Source of the DNA: Paramecium sonneborni
Lineage: Eukaryota; Ciliophora; Oligohymenophorea; Peniculida; Parameciidae
Direction: 5' to 3'
DNA length: 64,000 bases
NCBI GenBank assembly: GCA_905182985.1
Contig: CAJJDN010000024.1
Coordinates: 560,925-624,924, forward strand
Under the pieces are notes generated by a model. That model was not told where the DNA came from, searched no databases, and was given only the letters and a program-made list of their open reading frames with translations. This document shows positions 35,158 through 47,382 of this stretch, one piece after another; position 1 is the stretch's first letter; each line of letters opens with the position of its first letter. Both the position numbers and the translations under genes were made by a program.

Positions 35158-37706
35158 TTTATAACTTCTTAATTTTAAGTTTAACTTCTATATTGCTCTA
35201 TAGTTTAAACTAGAATATCCATTTTAGTATTAATATCTATATAAATTTTTGTTACTGTTTTATTTCTCCTAATAACAATATCTGGTTCAGGATTTTCAGT
35301 AGGAATTAAATTAGTCAATGCCTTTAAAAATTGTTAGGCCTAAAGTATATTAATTTAATCATACTTCATTTATATCTGAGTTTAGATTTTCCAAAGATTA
35401 TTCATCTTCCCCGTCATCCTAATATGTTCGAAGCAATAATTTTTTGTATGCACCTTCTAAGAAATTCTAATTATAACTCTATCTTTTTCCCAATAAATCT
35501 TATTCTCTAAAATTTTATTATTATATTTACACTTTCCATTTATCCAATTAAAAATTTTCAATAATAAATGTTTTATGTATTAATCCATGATAATATAACA
35601 ATTGAAGTAATATTGTAAGATACAAAGGCAATTTGTCTTCTTTTGTACTTTAAAATTCAATACTGAATTCTGGAGCATATAATAAGTTATCATTAATTTT
35701 CCTCATTTAATTAAAACTTAAAGGTAAAAATGCTGTTTAAACATATTGAATTACTTAGGTTTTCATATCCTTTCCTAATTCTTTAATATCAAAGGAACCA
35801 TCAATTTAATGAGGATATTCAATTGTTTACTATTTGTTGAATAATGATAATAAAACAATCAATGGTCTATATATATTAATATCCATTTATTCTTGTTATA
35901 CTGCTTCATCTACTTTCTCCCATTAAATAGATTAAATTATGGCTTCAATTAAATTTTAAATCTTAAAAAATAAAGTTCCCTTCAAAGTTTATAAACTCAA
36001 AACTGTGTAAATATTTTTGGCTAGATCTCTTGCTAACAATTACTCAAACATTTCTCTCTTAAACACAATAGGCCATGCTTTTTTCACTCTAATATATTTT
36101 TATCTATATTTACTATTCTTTAAACCATCCACAAACTTCTCGAATTTTGAATAATTCAAAAGCACTCAAAAAAGGAAATATGTGTCTTACAAGAATTATG
36201 GAGGGTAAAATTTTTAAAATAGAAGTTTCATTTAAATTTCTAACGTGGTCAGTATCATCACTTTTTATTTCTACTTTATAATTCTTGCTCAATTTAAAAA
36301 CCAAACTGTTTGTTTAATCATTATAGTTTTATAATTAATTAAGGTTTAAAGTATTCAAAGTCATTATGCCAAAAATGTCTTAACATGAAATCTATAATAT
36401 TAAAAATAGATATAATTACAGGTTTATTATCTTCTTCTTCATCTTCATTTTATTTTAATTATTTTAAGATTTATTATTATTATATTTTTAATTCTTATTA
36501 TTTCTATGCTAATTCTCTACTTTTTTCTAGAAGTGCATCCCTTTGTTCAGTTAATTTTTCTATTTATTCTCTACTTCTTTAGATTGAATGTTTTAATTAT
36601 TCAACATTTTATTCTAATTATTCTTATGTCAATTATTATTGTTCATCCTATTATGTAACTTATTAAATTTATTAATCAATTTCTTCTTCTTAAGTTTAAA
36701 GAGCTGTTTTATTTTATTCTATTTACTATTAAAATTATTCAACTTCTTATTATTATTTTTATAATAAATCTCCTAATTTTTATTCATCTTCTTCTTTATT
36801 TGTTGAGATTTCTATTTCATTTTAGTGATTTTAATTATTTTAATCTTTCTCATTATTGTTATCATTTTAATTAATTTCATTATTTTTATCATTTTAATTT
36901 TCTTTTTCAATAATTTCTTTTTATTCTAAATTTGTTTATTAAATTTCTTAACTTTATAATCCTTTTAAATCTTATGATTCTTACTCTTTCGTTTGATCTA
37001 TATTATCTTCTTATTGTTAGGGTTATTCTATTTATTATTCTTATTATTCATTTTAATGATGATGACAAAAACATTAATGAATATGTTCTCTCATTCCATC
37101 TTTTGTAATAAAAATACTTTTGTTTTTGCTTTTAAGAATTCTCATTATTTTTTCTAATTGATTTAAATTAACTTTTTAGTTTAATTCATCATAACCTTTC
37201 ATAACATGATAAATTAGCATTTCTAAATCCGATCTTTTTCTTTAATATTATTATTCAATTAATTCTTTCAGATCAGCAGGATTTGTAATATCATCGAATT
37301 CACTTGGCTTTGCAATCTATAATAAATCACAAAGACTTTCTAAAGGAGCTTTTTATAATAATACTTAATTATCAATATTATTAATTATTGAGGCTAAAGC
37401 ATGAATACTATCTTAAAAATTCGAGATCTAAGATCCTTATTAATTTATATGAGTTGTATTATTTGAATTATTTGCAGTATTTGCATTATTTGAAGTATTT
37501 TCATTATCATTTTAAAATTCATTTAAATTCTTTTTTTCTTCTTTTTTTTTTACCTCACCCGCCTCACTCTGAACTTAAACTTATTCAAGTTCTTCAACTT
37601 ATTCTTCCTTTTCTTTTTCTTTCTCTTAAGTTTAAGGATTTTAAGATTCATCAACTTATTCTTCTTGTTTATCTTGATTCTCTTCCTTTGGGTTTTCTTA
37701 ATCCAT
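34929..37706 (-). CDS. Gln-rich coiled-coil protein with F-box-like segment
   Basis: 899 residues in four exons; introns 36392-36419 (28 nt, phase 0), 36089-36113 (25) and 35340-35364 (25). The N-terminal 200 residues are acidic, Gln- and Asn-rich (MDQENPKEENQDKQEEQVDE). A conserved-looking patch (KAPLESLCDLLQIAKPSEFD; IFITKDGMREHIHQCFCHHH) follows. Then come Gln-rich coils (EQLKHSIQRSREQIEKL). After intron 1 an F-box-like helix set appears (ILPSIILVRHIFPFLSAFEL, KIREVCGWFKE), then a helical domain. The end is a polyQ tract of nine TAA codons plus an acidic tail (QNQPNQQTEQKEEESINQHN). An E3-ligase adaptor role is possible but inferred. A second ATG at 36364 could start a shorter F-box-only protein. 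Confidence 0.7.
35127..35153 (-). repeat. (TAA)9 trinucleotide repeat coding polyQ
   Basis: Nine tandem TTA units on the plus strand are read as TAA (Gln) codons on the minus strand, inside the C-terminal part of the Gln-rich/F-box-like gene. Confidence 0.9.
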
Positions 37707-38715
37707 TTAGATATAAAATAATTAATTCAAAATATATTCATAATTATTCGATTTCTATTATTAAAAATTAGAATTAATATATTCAAATTTGAAAATTATA
37801 ATATTATGACATTTTCTCAAAAGACTGACTGATCAAAAAATATATACAATTGTAATTTTAAATTTTTTGCTATTGAATTTTACCTTTCTATTATAATAAT
37901 AGTAAAATAAAGAGATATTAATCTTATTTTAGTTCTAATTCTTTAAATGCTTAATAATATTATAGATCTCTATTAAAATAAAAAATAAGAGATTGTTGAA
38001 ACAATAATTTCAAATCTACATTAACTAAGATAAATTTTAATTTATAATCATACATCTTATTATAAAAATCTTAAGAGTTTCTTCTAAATAAATCATCCTA
38101 ATTGATAATATGTTATAAAAAAAAAACAAATAATACAAATTTATTTTCAATTAAACTCTTAGAGAAATCGTAGCAAGATTAATAATAACTTTAATTGGTT
38201 TATTTAATTTCATAATGACTATTCATACTTAGCAAGTAATCTTTTTTTTAATAAAATATAAGTATAAATATCATAAGAATAATCAATTCTATTTGTGAAG
38301 GAAAGAATAATTCAAAAAATTTAATCAAATTTTAAGTAGATATTGTATTCTTTTTAAATTTCTTCTTATTTAAAATTAAAAGTACTTTTAATTAGAGAAA
38401 AAATTAATGGAGAATATACATTTTTTTTATGAAATTTGAATTAAAAGACTTTAAAATTAGTTTATGAATTAAAAAGATTTGAAATAAAAAATAGATTACC
38501 TTGAAATTAATTCAATTAAAGAGAAAGTTAAAAATAGTAATTTTACTAATTTTTTAATTCTCTAAATAAAATAAAGAAGATTGGAGTTATTATAGGGAAT
38601 ATTTTGTGAAGTTTATTTTGATTGAAAGAATTATTGAAAGAATTTTTCAAACTTCACTTCTGAATTACAAAAAATTAGTTATTTAATTATGGATTGAGAT
38701 AATATTAATAATTAA
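37707..38715. other. Intergenic between divergent genes
   Basis: About 1 kb of AT-rich DNA upstream of the Gln-rich/F-box-like gene and the Erv-type gene. No gene, RNA or repeat supported. Confidence 0.5.
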
Positions 38716-39781
38716 ATGAAATTATTAAAAGCAATAGATTTATATGGTAAAATTCCTAAAGGATTAGCAGAGCCAACAAGTTCAGGAGCTGTTGTTTCAA
38801 TTATAACTTTAATATTTCTGGGATTGATGATAATGAATGAAGTGATTGTATTAAATAATAGCAATAATTTGTTTAGGAGTATGTTACAATAGATGTTCAA
38901 TCAGAAATCATTGTGGATCAATAATTATAAAAGGATAAAGTTTAAGTGAATTTTGACATAAAGTTTATAAGAGCTGCATGCGAATTTGTAGAATTAGATT
39001 AATAGGATGCAATGGGATAGAGTTTATCATAATAATTCATTGAATTAAAATATTATAGATTAGATTCAAGTGAAAGAAGGATTGGTGAATATGTAAAAAT
39101 AAAAATAGAAATAATAGATAAGAAATTATAATAATTGGGTAGTTATTGAAGATGCTAGAACAGCAGTAGGTGAAAAGTAAGGATGTGAAGTAGTTGGAAG
39201 TCTAAAAGTTAATAGAGTTAGAGGAAAGATATCATTTGGACCTCATCGATCTCATTCTTATATTGGCGCAGTTGGAAATATTCATCTACCATTAGACTAT
39301 TCTCATAAATTTATATAATTTACTTTTGGAGATGAAAATGCTCTTAAGAAAGTGAAGAGTATGTTTAAATAAGGATAATTAGAATCATTGGCTGGCACTT
39401 AAAGAATTAAAAAATATGAATTGGCTAGTTAATCAGTAATTTTTAAATATTATACCTTTTAGATGTAACATGAACATTTTATCAATATTATTCCAACTCA
39501 TTATACTTTGTTGAATAAATCAACATATTCAGTTTTTTAATATACTGCTAATCACAATGAAGTTAGATCACACAATTATCCCAGTACTCAATTAAGGTAA
39601 TTCATTCAAATTATTTAGATATGACTTTGCTCCAACTACTGTTACATATTGGTAATCGAAAGAGGATATTTTACATTTCTTAGTCTAAATTTGTGCTGTG
39701 ATTGGAGGTATATTCACTGTATCAAGCATGATTGAAGCTAGTGTATATAAAGCAATGAGAAGTTTATTAAAAGTTGAATGA
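38716..39781 (+). CDS. Erv41/Erv46-ERGIC family protein (COPII cargo-receptor type)
   Basis: 329 residues, introns 38848-38876 (29 nt), 39093-39117 (25) and 39597-39618 (22). The N-terminus LLKAIDLYGKIPKGLAEPTS followed by SGAVVSIITLIFLGLMIM matches the family start (short cytosolic stretch, first membrane helix). The lumenal domain has the typical beginning VNFDIKFIRAACEFVELD, then GCEVVGSLKVNRVRGKISF and LSH-like DYSHKFIQFTFGD. The end is typical: YDFAPTTVTYWQ and HFLVQICAVIGGIFTVSSMI as the second membrane helix, with a short tail. These proteins cycle between ER and Golgi in COPII vesicles. I cannot separate Erv46 from Erv41 with certainty. Confidence 0.88.
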
Positions 39782-39859
39782 TTATTATTATAATTTAGAT
39801 TTAATTCAATATATATATATATCATTCAAAAGTAAATATATTAATATAATTATATTATA

Positions 39860-41963
39860 TCAAATGAAAATGCATTTTTCTAAATCAATTAATGGCATGT
39901 ATTCAAGTTGTTGTTTATATTAATTAAATGCATAGATATCCAATTGAAATTCTCTTTTTTCTAATTCAACTTAATACTCTAAGATAAAAGACCAGCTAGT
40001 TTTCTTATATAAATCAATAAATTCTTCTTTAGTTATTCCTTAAATTACTTTACTGGCGGAATTCAAATTATTTATCGTAATCCCTATTATTTATTTTAAT
40101 TATTAAACATGAAGACCTTAGAATCGTATCTTTATATCTTTCCAAATTTACATGTATTTTGAAAATCCTAAAATTAGAATCTAATTATACTATCCTAAAA
40201 CTCTTTTTGGTCAATTTCTTAATTCTTCATTCCTTATTAGTCTTAATAGCAAGATTGGAAAAACTTTGATAATTTTTTATCTGTAACTTAGAATTTAAGA
40301 ATATATTCACAATTCTAAACTAAATGATATAAAATAGTCCAACAGCCATTTTTAATAAAATTTAATAAAGACAAAGTCAATAATTCTTAATTCTTTATTT
40401 AAATAGTATTCAAAAACAAAAATTCATAGAGATAATACTTTTTAATAGCTTAATCAAATAACAGTGATGCATCTAATGAGATTTATTTTGTATATTGGGA
40501 CATTTTATATAATGTTCTACATAATAGATCTGGCTTATAACTTATAGTAGTATTTTCATAATCCAAATTTTTCTTTTTGAAACGCTCAACATAAAATTTG
40601 GTTCTACTTGTGAAATCTAAAAGCAAAAGATGGCTGTAATAGCTAATTATATAATCTTGATAAGTTCCTGAAGTAATAGGCAACACTTTTACTCTATATT
40701 AGACATCAACGATTTCTTATGATATCTTTGCTATGTTTTCATAGTCAAAAAGGAAGTCTAATATTTCTAATGAAATTGAATAAACTTCATAATTAACTTC
40801 ATTATCCATAAATTATGCTATGTAATACAAGCATAATTATAATATACTAATAATCCTTTGTTAAGAAAGATTTTTCAAGTATTTATCTGCAAATTAATTT
40901 TTAGTCAATAAGAAATAAAGTAATCCCATGAATTCTTAGACTCCTTTATTATCATGAGCTTTAGTTGTAATGAGATTAGTATCATAAATAAGGGATTGTT
41001 GCATGTTTTCAATCAACAAATCAAAAGAATAATCAAGTAAGTTAGTTTCTATAACAATTTTTCTAAATTTATTGTCATCATATTCAAATGAGAATATTAG
41101 ATTCAAAATTTATGCACTGAGTATTGCCATAAATCTACATGTTTTTTATTGATATAATAAATTATCTTGAAACCAAAAGTAACCATGTTTATGAAATAAA
41201 ATGACTGCCCAAAGAGATGCAAACATTTCAGCATGATCTTCAAATGCCAAATATTTTAATGCTTAGCTTGATTTTGGTTATTGTAAATATAATTACTCTT
41301 CCAAACATGCAAGTAAACAACTTAAAACTAAAACCCTGTTTTCGTAATATTATTTTTAATCATTTGGATATTTGGTTAAAGTAGCTAGACCTCTCCAAAT
41401 ATTTTCTAATTTTAATTTAATATCTTTATCAAGCCATTATTTTAACAAGGATTTTAATCTAGGGTCGTTCTCCAAACTAAATGTATCTCTTCCTTAAATT
41501 GTAAAACCAGGTTTAAATAATAAATCCATTAGGTTATCAATGATTCTGAACATTCGTGGTTAAGCTAAATTAGCAGCTTCTAAAGGTTCAATGTCTTCAT
41601 CAGCTTTGACAACTGTAATTCTATTAACTACTTCAACTTCTACTTTTGAATTATTGGAAATGATTAATTAATGATTTTCTGCCAATAATATTGGAATAAA
41701 TATTGTTAAATTCTTTAAGGTGTTCTAAACAATCTTATTATTTTCATGTTTCATCCTTTCAATAAGTGATTCTAATAATTATGGAAACTTTTCATGTTTA
41801 ATAACTTCTCTAGCCTCAATAGGTAAAATTGGAGGTGAATCCTAACCTAAGAAAATGTTTAATTTTGTTTAAAACTCCTATTGTTTAATATATATTTTTA
41901 TGATACATTATCACTTCCAACATTAAATAATGCTTTCAGAGGTTATGCTTAAGATTGACCCAT
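39860..41963 (-). CDS. HID1: HID1-like protein
   Basis: 683 residues, introns 41878-41906 (29 nt) and 40168-40190 (23). Start MGQSQAQPLKALFNVGSDNE: Gly2 suggests myristoylation, as in HID1. Segments align by eye with HID1/dymeclin relatives: LPIEAREVIKHEKFPQLLES; RMFRIIDNLMDLLFKPGFTI (family: ..AIADLLFCPDFTV); GYFWFQDNLLYQQKTCRFMA; LITTKAHDNKGVQEFMGLLYF; and LPITSGTYQDYIISYYSHLL (family: ..PVFTGTHADLLI). In animals HID1 is a Golgi-associated factor needed for dense-core vesicle formation. In Paramecium the equivalent organelles are trichocysts, and a probable trichocyst matrix protein gene lies 8 kb away. Assignment rests on several short matches. Confidence 0.72.
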
Positions 41964-42044
41964 AATAATTTATGTAATATTTTATATAATTTTATTTCAA
42001 CTTTCAACTTTAATTTCTAGCTTTTCTATTTTATTCTTCTGTTT

Positions 42045-42660
42045 TCATTTATTTATGCTCACTTTTTCCCAAAGCCTTTTGATGTCATTTTTATATGAAA
42101 TTTATTAGCATTTAAATAATATCTAAAGTCTATTATAATAAATCTGAATTTCAAGAATTGAGGTGTCAATTTGTTCAAAAAATTATTCTAATTACTTAAA
42201 ATTCATTTCATTAAAAATTGGAAATAATCTAAGTTATGCATTTTACTAACCCAAAACTTAAACAATCATTTTTAAATAATTTTTTGCTTTAAACAATTCT
42301 TGAGTAAAATGAATAATTCATAGAAATATTTTAAATTTAATTTATTAGGACTTATGCAGAGAATTTTTCATTTAAAGTTTTGGTAGTTTCTTCTTTTAAT
42401 GGTTTATTCCTTTTTTTGTTTAAAAAAGTTTTAATTCTATTTATATTTAAGAATTTTTAGTAATTTCTTCTTTATAATCTTTTTATTTATTCATCCAAAT
42501 TTAAAATGGAGCCATTGATAATTCTTCTTATCCTTTTTAATAAATTATTAATCTTTAAATAATTTATCAAGGTTTTCTATAAGCTATTCTCTTTAATTAT
42601 AAATAAATAATTATTATCATTCAACAAATATTAGATTATTATGATTTGATTAGTTAATGT
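42045..42660 (-). CDS. Probable gene, exon structure unresolved
   Basis: Coding-like blocks lie in different frames on the minus strand: EQLIENLDKLFKDQQFIKKD (about 42,600), KPLKEETTKTLNEKFSAQ (about 42,370) and QELFKAKNYLKMIVQVLGQQ continuing to FEQIDTSILEIQIYYNRLQI and TGA at 42045-42047. The last block alone could be a 74-residue protein starting at 42269. I could not find splice sites joining all blocks, so the 5' end and exon borders are open. It may also be decaying. The rest of 41,964-42,960 shows nothing else. Confidence 0.35.
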
Positions 42661-42960
42661 TTGTATTTTTTTTGAAATTTGAGATCGTGAAATTGATTAG
42701 ATTGATTGATTGAGTTTTTAAGTTTGATATAGTTTTTAATTTAGATGGTATTTTCAAAATTGAAGGAAAAATAAAATGATTGGTAAATCAAAGAGTAAAA
42801 AAAAATGTATATAATATGAATTTGAAATATTTTCATGTTAAAATAATGGCAAAATAAAAAGAATAGAATAAGAATTTGATTTTATAGTCTTAGTAAATGA
42901 AGATGATAATAATGAATATTAGTATATAATATTTTTAGTATATAAATACGTGTAATAAAA

Positions 42961-45900
42961 ATGTTTGTCAAATTTGAGAGACATTCAGATAGAGTAAAAA
43001 GTGTGTCATTTCATCCTCATCGTCCATGGGTGTTAAGTGCTTTACATTCAGGTGTGATAGAATTGATAGATTACCGAATAAAGAAAAGGATAGGAACATA
43101 TGAAGATCATTAAGGAGCGGTTAGATCAGTTTAATTCCATCCATAATTGAATTTATTCTGTTCTGGAGGTGATGATTATACAGTAAGAGTTTGGAATTTC
43201 AAATAATGTTAATTTGTATTAAAAGGACATCTTGATTATGTAAGATGTGTAACATTTCATCCAATAAATCCATGGGTATTATCTGGTTCAGATGATTAAA
43301 CAGCAAGAGTTTGGAATTATTAAAGTAGATAGACTATTGCTATTCTAACTGGACATACTCATTATATAATGTCATGTCATTTTCATCCAACATAAGATTT
43401 TATAGTAACATGTTCTTTAGATTAAACAGCAAGATTATGGAATTATGGAGTACTTAAATAAAGATATGCATAAAAGAAAAATCAAGAATATGTATTATCT
43501 GGAGCTGAAGTTTAAGTTATTGCAATTATAGATGGACATAAAGATTAACTTAATTGGTGCGCATTTCATAAATCAGAACCTTTAATAATTACAAGTGGTG
43601 ATGATAAAAATATTAAAATATGGAAATATAATGAAAACAAAGCTTGGGAATTTGATTCACTTACTGGGCATACTAATAATGTATGTTGTGCTGAATTTCA
43701 TTCTAAAGGTGATGTAATAATCTCAGATTCAGAAGATCATACTATTAGAATTTGGGATACAACTACTAGAAAACAAATAGCACTTTATGAAAATAAACAT
43801 TATGATCGTTATTGGATTGTATCTTGTCATTCCAACAATTACTATTTTGCATGTGGTTCTGATACTATGCTTTAAGTTTTTACACTACATAAAGATAGAG
43901 TTCCTATTTTACTTGTTAATGAAAAATACTTATGTATTGCTGAATAGAAAATACTTAAAGTAATTGAATTGAATTCAGGATAATCATCAACTATCAAAGA
44001 TATTTCAACTCTCATTACTCCCACTCCCAATATACTTGAAGATAATATTGAATCTATCTAATACAATTCTTATGACACTTAAAAAACATAATTAATGATT
44101 AGATGTATTCGATCTCTTAAAGAACCTAATAAATTAAAAAGACATTTACTCATTTTATTTTAAACTTAAAAAACAGATTCAGGTGTTAAATAATTCTATT
44201 CTAAATCAGCTTGCTTTATTGGAAAAAATAAAATTGCCAGAATCAATTTAGAATCTTAAATAGAATTATATAATTATGAAACTGATGCTGTCTCTATAAT
44301 TGATGATAAATTATCTTCTAAATTATTCCCTGCTCCTGGAGGCAAATTATTAATTTATAGAGATGGTATCAATAGTCATTTAGAATTGTTTGATCCACTA
44401 TCTAAACAACCCTTAAATACTGTTGAATATTCTAATGCTAAATATGCTTAATATCATGATTCCTACTTAATTGTATAAGGAAAATTATAATTAACTATTC
44501 TAACTAAACAACTTTCCAAATTAATTGAAGTCTAAGAACAAATTAATATCAAATCCTTTATATGGGTCAATAATTTCATTATTTATACAACCAAAAGTTA
44601 AATTAAATATTTATTATTGAATGGAGATTCTGGTGTCTTAAAATCTACTGAAAACATCCTCTATCTTGCAAAAGGAGAAGAGTAATAAGAAAATAAATTA
44701 AAATTAATAGCTCTTGATAATACTGCCTAATATATTACTTAAATATTAGATATTTAAGAACCATTGTTTAAAATAGCCATTCTAAATAAGGATCTTAATG
44801 CTATTTATAAATTCGTTGAAAATAATTAAAATGAGGCTGTTCTCTCTTACTTATATTCCAAAAGATTAGCATCTGTTGCTTTAAAACTTGTCAAAGATAA
44901 ATAAGGTAAATAAAATTATTTATATTATTATAGCTAAATTTTCACTCTCTCTTGATTCTGGCAATTTAGAATAAGCTTATAAAGCTGCTATTGAAATTAA
45001 AGATTCCATTTTGTTTGAATAATTAAGATCAGAAGCTTTGAGATAAGGAAATAATTTATTAGTTGATGTATGTGATTAATAACTCGACTAATTTGATAGA
45101 TTAGCCTTCTTATATTTATGTACAGGTAATTTAGATAAATTAGAAAAACTACAAAGTATTTAACCTAATTACCTTTATTAATCCTAAGTTTTAAAATTTA
45201 AATCTATAAAATAAAATCTACCAAAACTATCTCAAATTATAGAATATTTAAATGGTAAAAATTAAAAACTAGATAAAAATTAATAAGAAACAATTGAATG
45301 GATATAATCGCTAGGCGGTAGTTAAGTTTTAATACCACCGAATCCAATAATGAAATATAGAAATGATCCATGGCCATTATATTAAATGAATGAATAAGAT
45401 ATAATTAATCTTGAAGTAACTGAAGAAACTGTTGTACCTTAAGATATTTTTACTATATAAAAATAAGTAATAGAAGAATCTCAAGTAGAAGACTAAATTA
45501 ATAATGAAGGTTAATGGGGATTAGACGATGAACCAGAAGAAGAATTTTTTGAACCAAAAATAATAGAACCAAAAGATAAAAGTATAGATGAATAAGCATT
45601 CAGAGGAATGTATTTAGAATCATAAGGAGAACTTGCTATTAAATATTTTGCTTCAGGAGATTATGAAACTGGTTTAAAACTTTTAAAACAACAAATTAAT
45701 TTGAATAATCCCTAATAATTATTAAAATAATTAATTGATGTTACAAATTTTTAAGTTTTATCATCCATTCCTTACTTAAGTAATTCAACTTTACCTGTTA
45801 AACTTAATCGGTTGAATGAAATTAAAACACTCATCAAATAAGGTAAATTTTATTTATCATATTTAGGCTATAAATTTACTACTGATGCCAAATTTGGAGA

Positions 45901-46502
45901 GGTGAGCAATTGTTTTTAATAGGTTTTATAAAAACTATTATTAACAGATTTTGAAACCAATCAAGTAGATGAAATAAAGAAATATATCAATATTAGCAGA
46001 AATTATATGATTGCAATGAGATGCGATGCACTCAAAAAAGAAAGTAATGCTTTGGAAATGGCTTGTAAAATGGCTACAATTGAACTTCAACCTTCACATA
46101 GAATTTTAACATTAAGATAAGCTCTTAGTATAAGTTACAAACAAAAAAATTTTATTACTTGCTAATCTATAGCAAAAAAACTTATTGAACTCTTGAAAAA
46201 TGATAATACATAAAAACCTGAAGTTCTATAAAATGCATAAAAAGTAAAGAATTATATTTAAATATTAGTATGAGAAAGCCTCATTATAATAAAATACAAA
46301 TGCCATATAAATTGATTTTAATGAAAATTGGCTAAATGAATAACCAATCTATTCTGTAAATACACTTAAAAATCTTTCAAATTATAAAACATGTCCTTAT
46401 GATGGAAGTACATATGAAAATGATTATTCTTCAATTTGTTTGTTTTGTGGATTGTGTCTAGTTGGTAAAGCCCCTGGTCTAAAAAACTTGCAATAATCTT
46501 GA
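42961..46502 (+). CDS. COPA: Coatomer subunit alpha (alpha-COP)
   Basis: 1,162 residues, introns 44906-44933 (28 nt) and 46244-46268 (25). The N-terminus [20 protein letters not shown] starts a WD40 propeller with very typical blades ([60 protein letters not shown]). A second propeller and the solenoid follow ([38 protein letters not shown]). PWPLY introduces the C-terminal half. The last domain ends with the Cys pattern [20 protein letters not shown] and [14 protein letters not shown], like the alpha-COP C-terminus that binds epsilon-COP. It coats retrograde Golgi-to-ER vesicles. Slightly shorter than animal forms. Confidence 0.96.
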
Positions 46503-47382
46503 AGTATATGTAAAAAGAGATCTGTAATATTATAATGCTTCATTTTTATAAGATAGTCTTATATCTTTTTATAAATATCATTCTTTTCAATATTTAATAA
46601 TAATAGTTAGAAATCAAATTAAAAATATTTAATTCTAGCTAATTTTCTAATAATAAATATCAAAATCAATGTTAATAAACGAAGTTAATTTTTCTAAAAC
46701 ATACACTATATTTAGTATAACAATAAATTATTCATAGTTACAATATTATTTTAAAATTTTATTTGTTATGATTATAAATTACTAAACAAATTCAAAAATT
46801 TAGCTAAAGACTTATTTAAAATATATTAATTTTTAAGATTTATTTTGATGTATAATAATTTAATAAGATGCATAATTAGATGAACAATAATAATTGCCAT
46901 AAAAATAATTAGAAAAAAAATGTTGAATAATTAAAGCATTAAATCTATAGAAGTAGATTATTAATTGAAAAATTAACTGAAGATAGTAATTAACTTATGA
47001 AAAGAGTAGATAATTATCATAGAAATAATAAGAGTTAAAATATAAGAATAAATCTTAAAGATCTAATTAGGATAATATATTAATCTGCTCTATTAGAAAA
47101 GCTGATGCTAATTTTACAAAAGAGTAATTTTTGAAATAAAAGATGCTTATAAAAATAAAATTATAATAACTAAAAGGTTAATTCATTTCAATAATATTTG
47201 AAATTGATTTAAGAAAATTAAAAAAAAGATATAATAGAAAAGAAAATTAAATATTAGTTTGAGAGGAAGATATAAAGATATTTAAAATAATAGGAATATT
47301 TGAATGAAAAGAGATGAGATTTGGAATTATATGAATTATAAAATTAGAAGATTTGAGATATATATATAAATATTTATATAAA
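46503..47382. other. Intergenic region containing a gene relic
   Basis: 880 bp between two co-directional genes. Apart from the relic at 46,848-47,060 no gene was supported. Confidence 0.5.
46848..47060 (+). pseudogene. Frameshifted inverted copy of part of the Gln-rich/F-box-like gene
   Basis: Closely matches the minus strand of about 36,455-36,675. Shared stretches include ATGAACAATAATAATTG, TGTTGAATAATTAAA, GAAAAATTAACTGAA, CATAGAAATAATAAGA and AATAAATCTTAAA. The source encodes DEQQQLTQEQLEQNVEQL and RSREQIEKLTEQRD. The copy has one extra A in the A-run at 46,912-46,920, which creates a TGA, and one base fewer near 47,003. It has no clear start. This is a partial, degenerate duplicate placed 10 kb away in inverted orientation. 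Confidence 0.75.

Noticed and set aside
35127..35160. Microsatellite or possible regulatory repeat
   Set aside because: It lies in frame in a coding exon as Gln codons next to other Gln and acidic residues.
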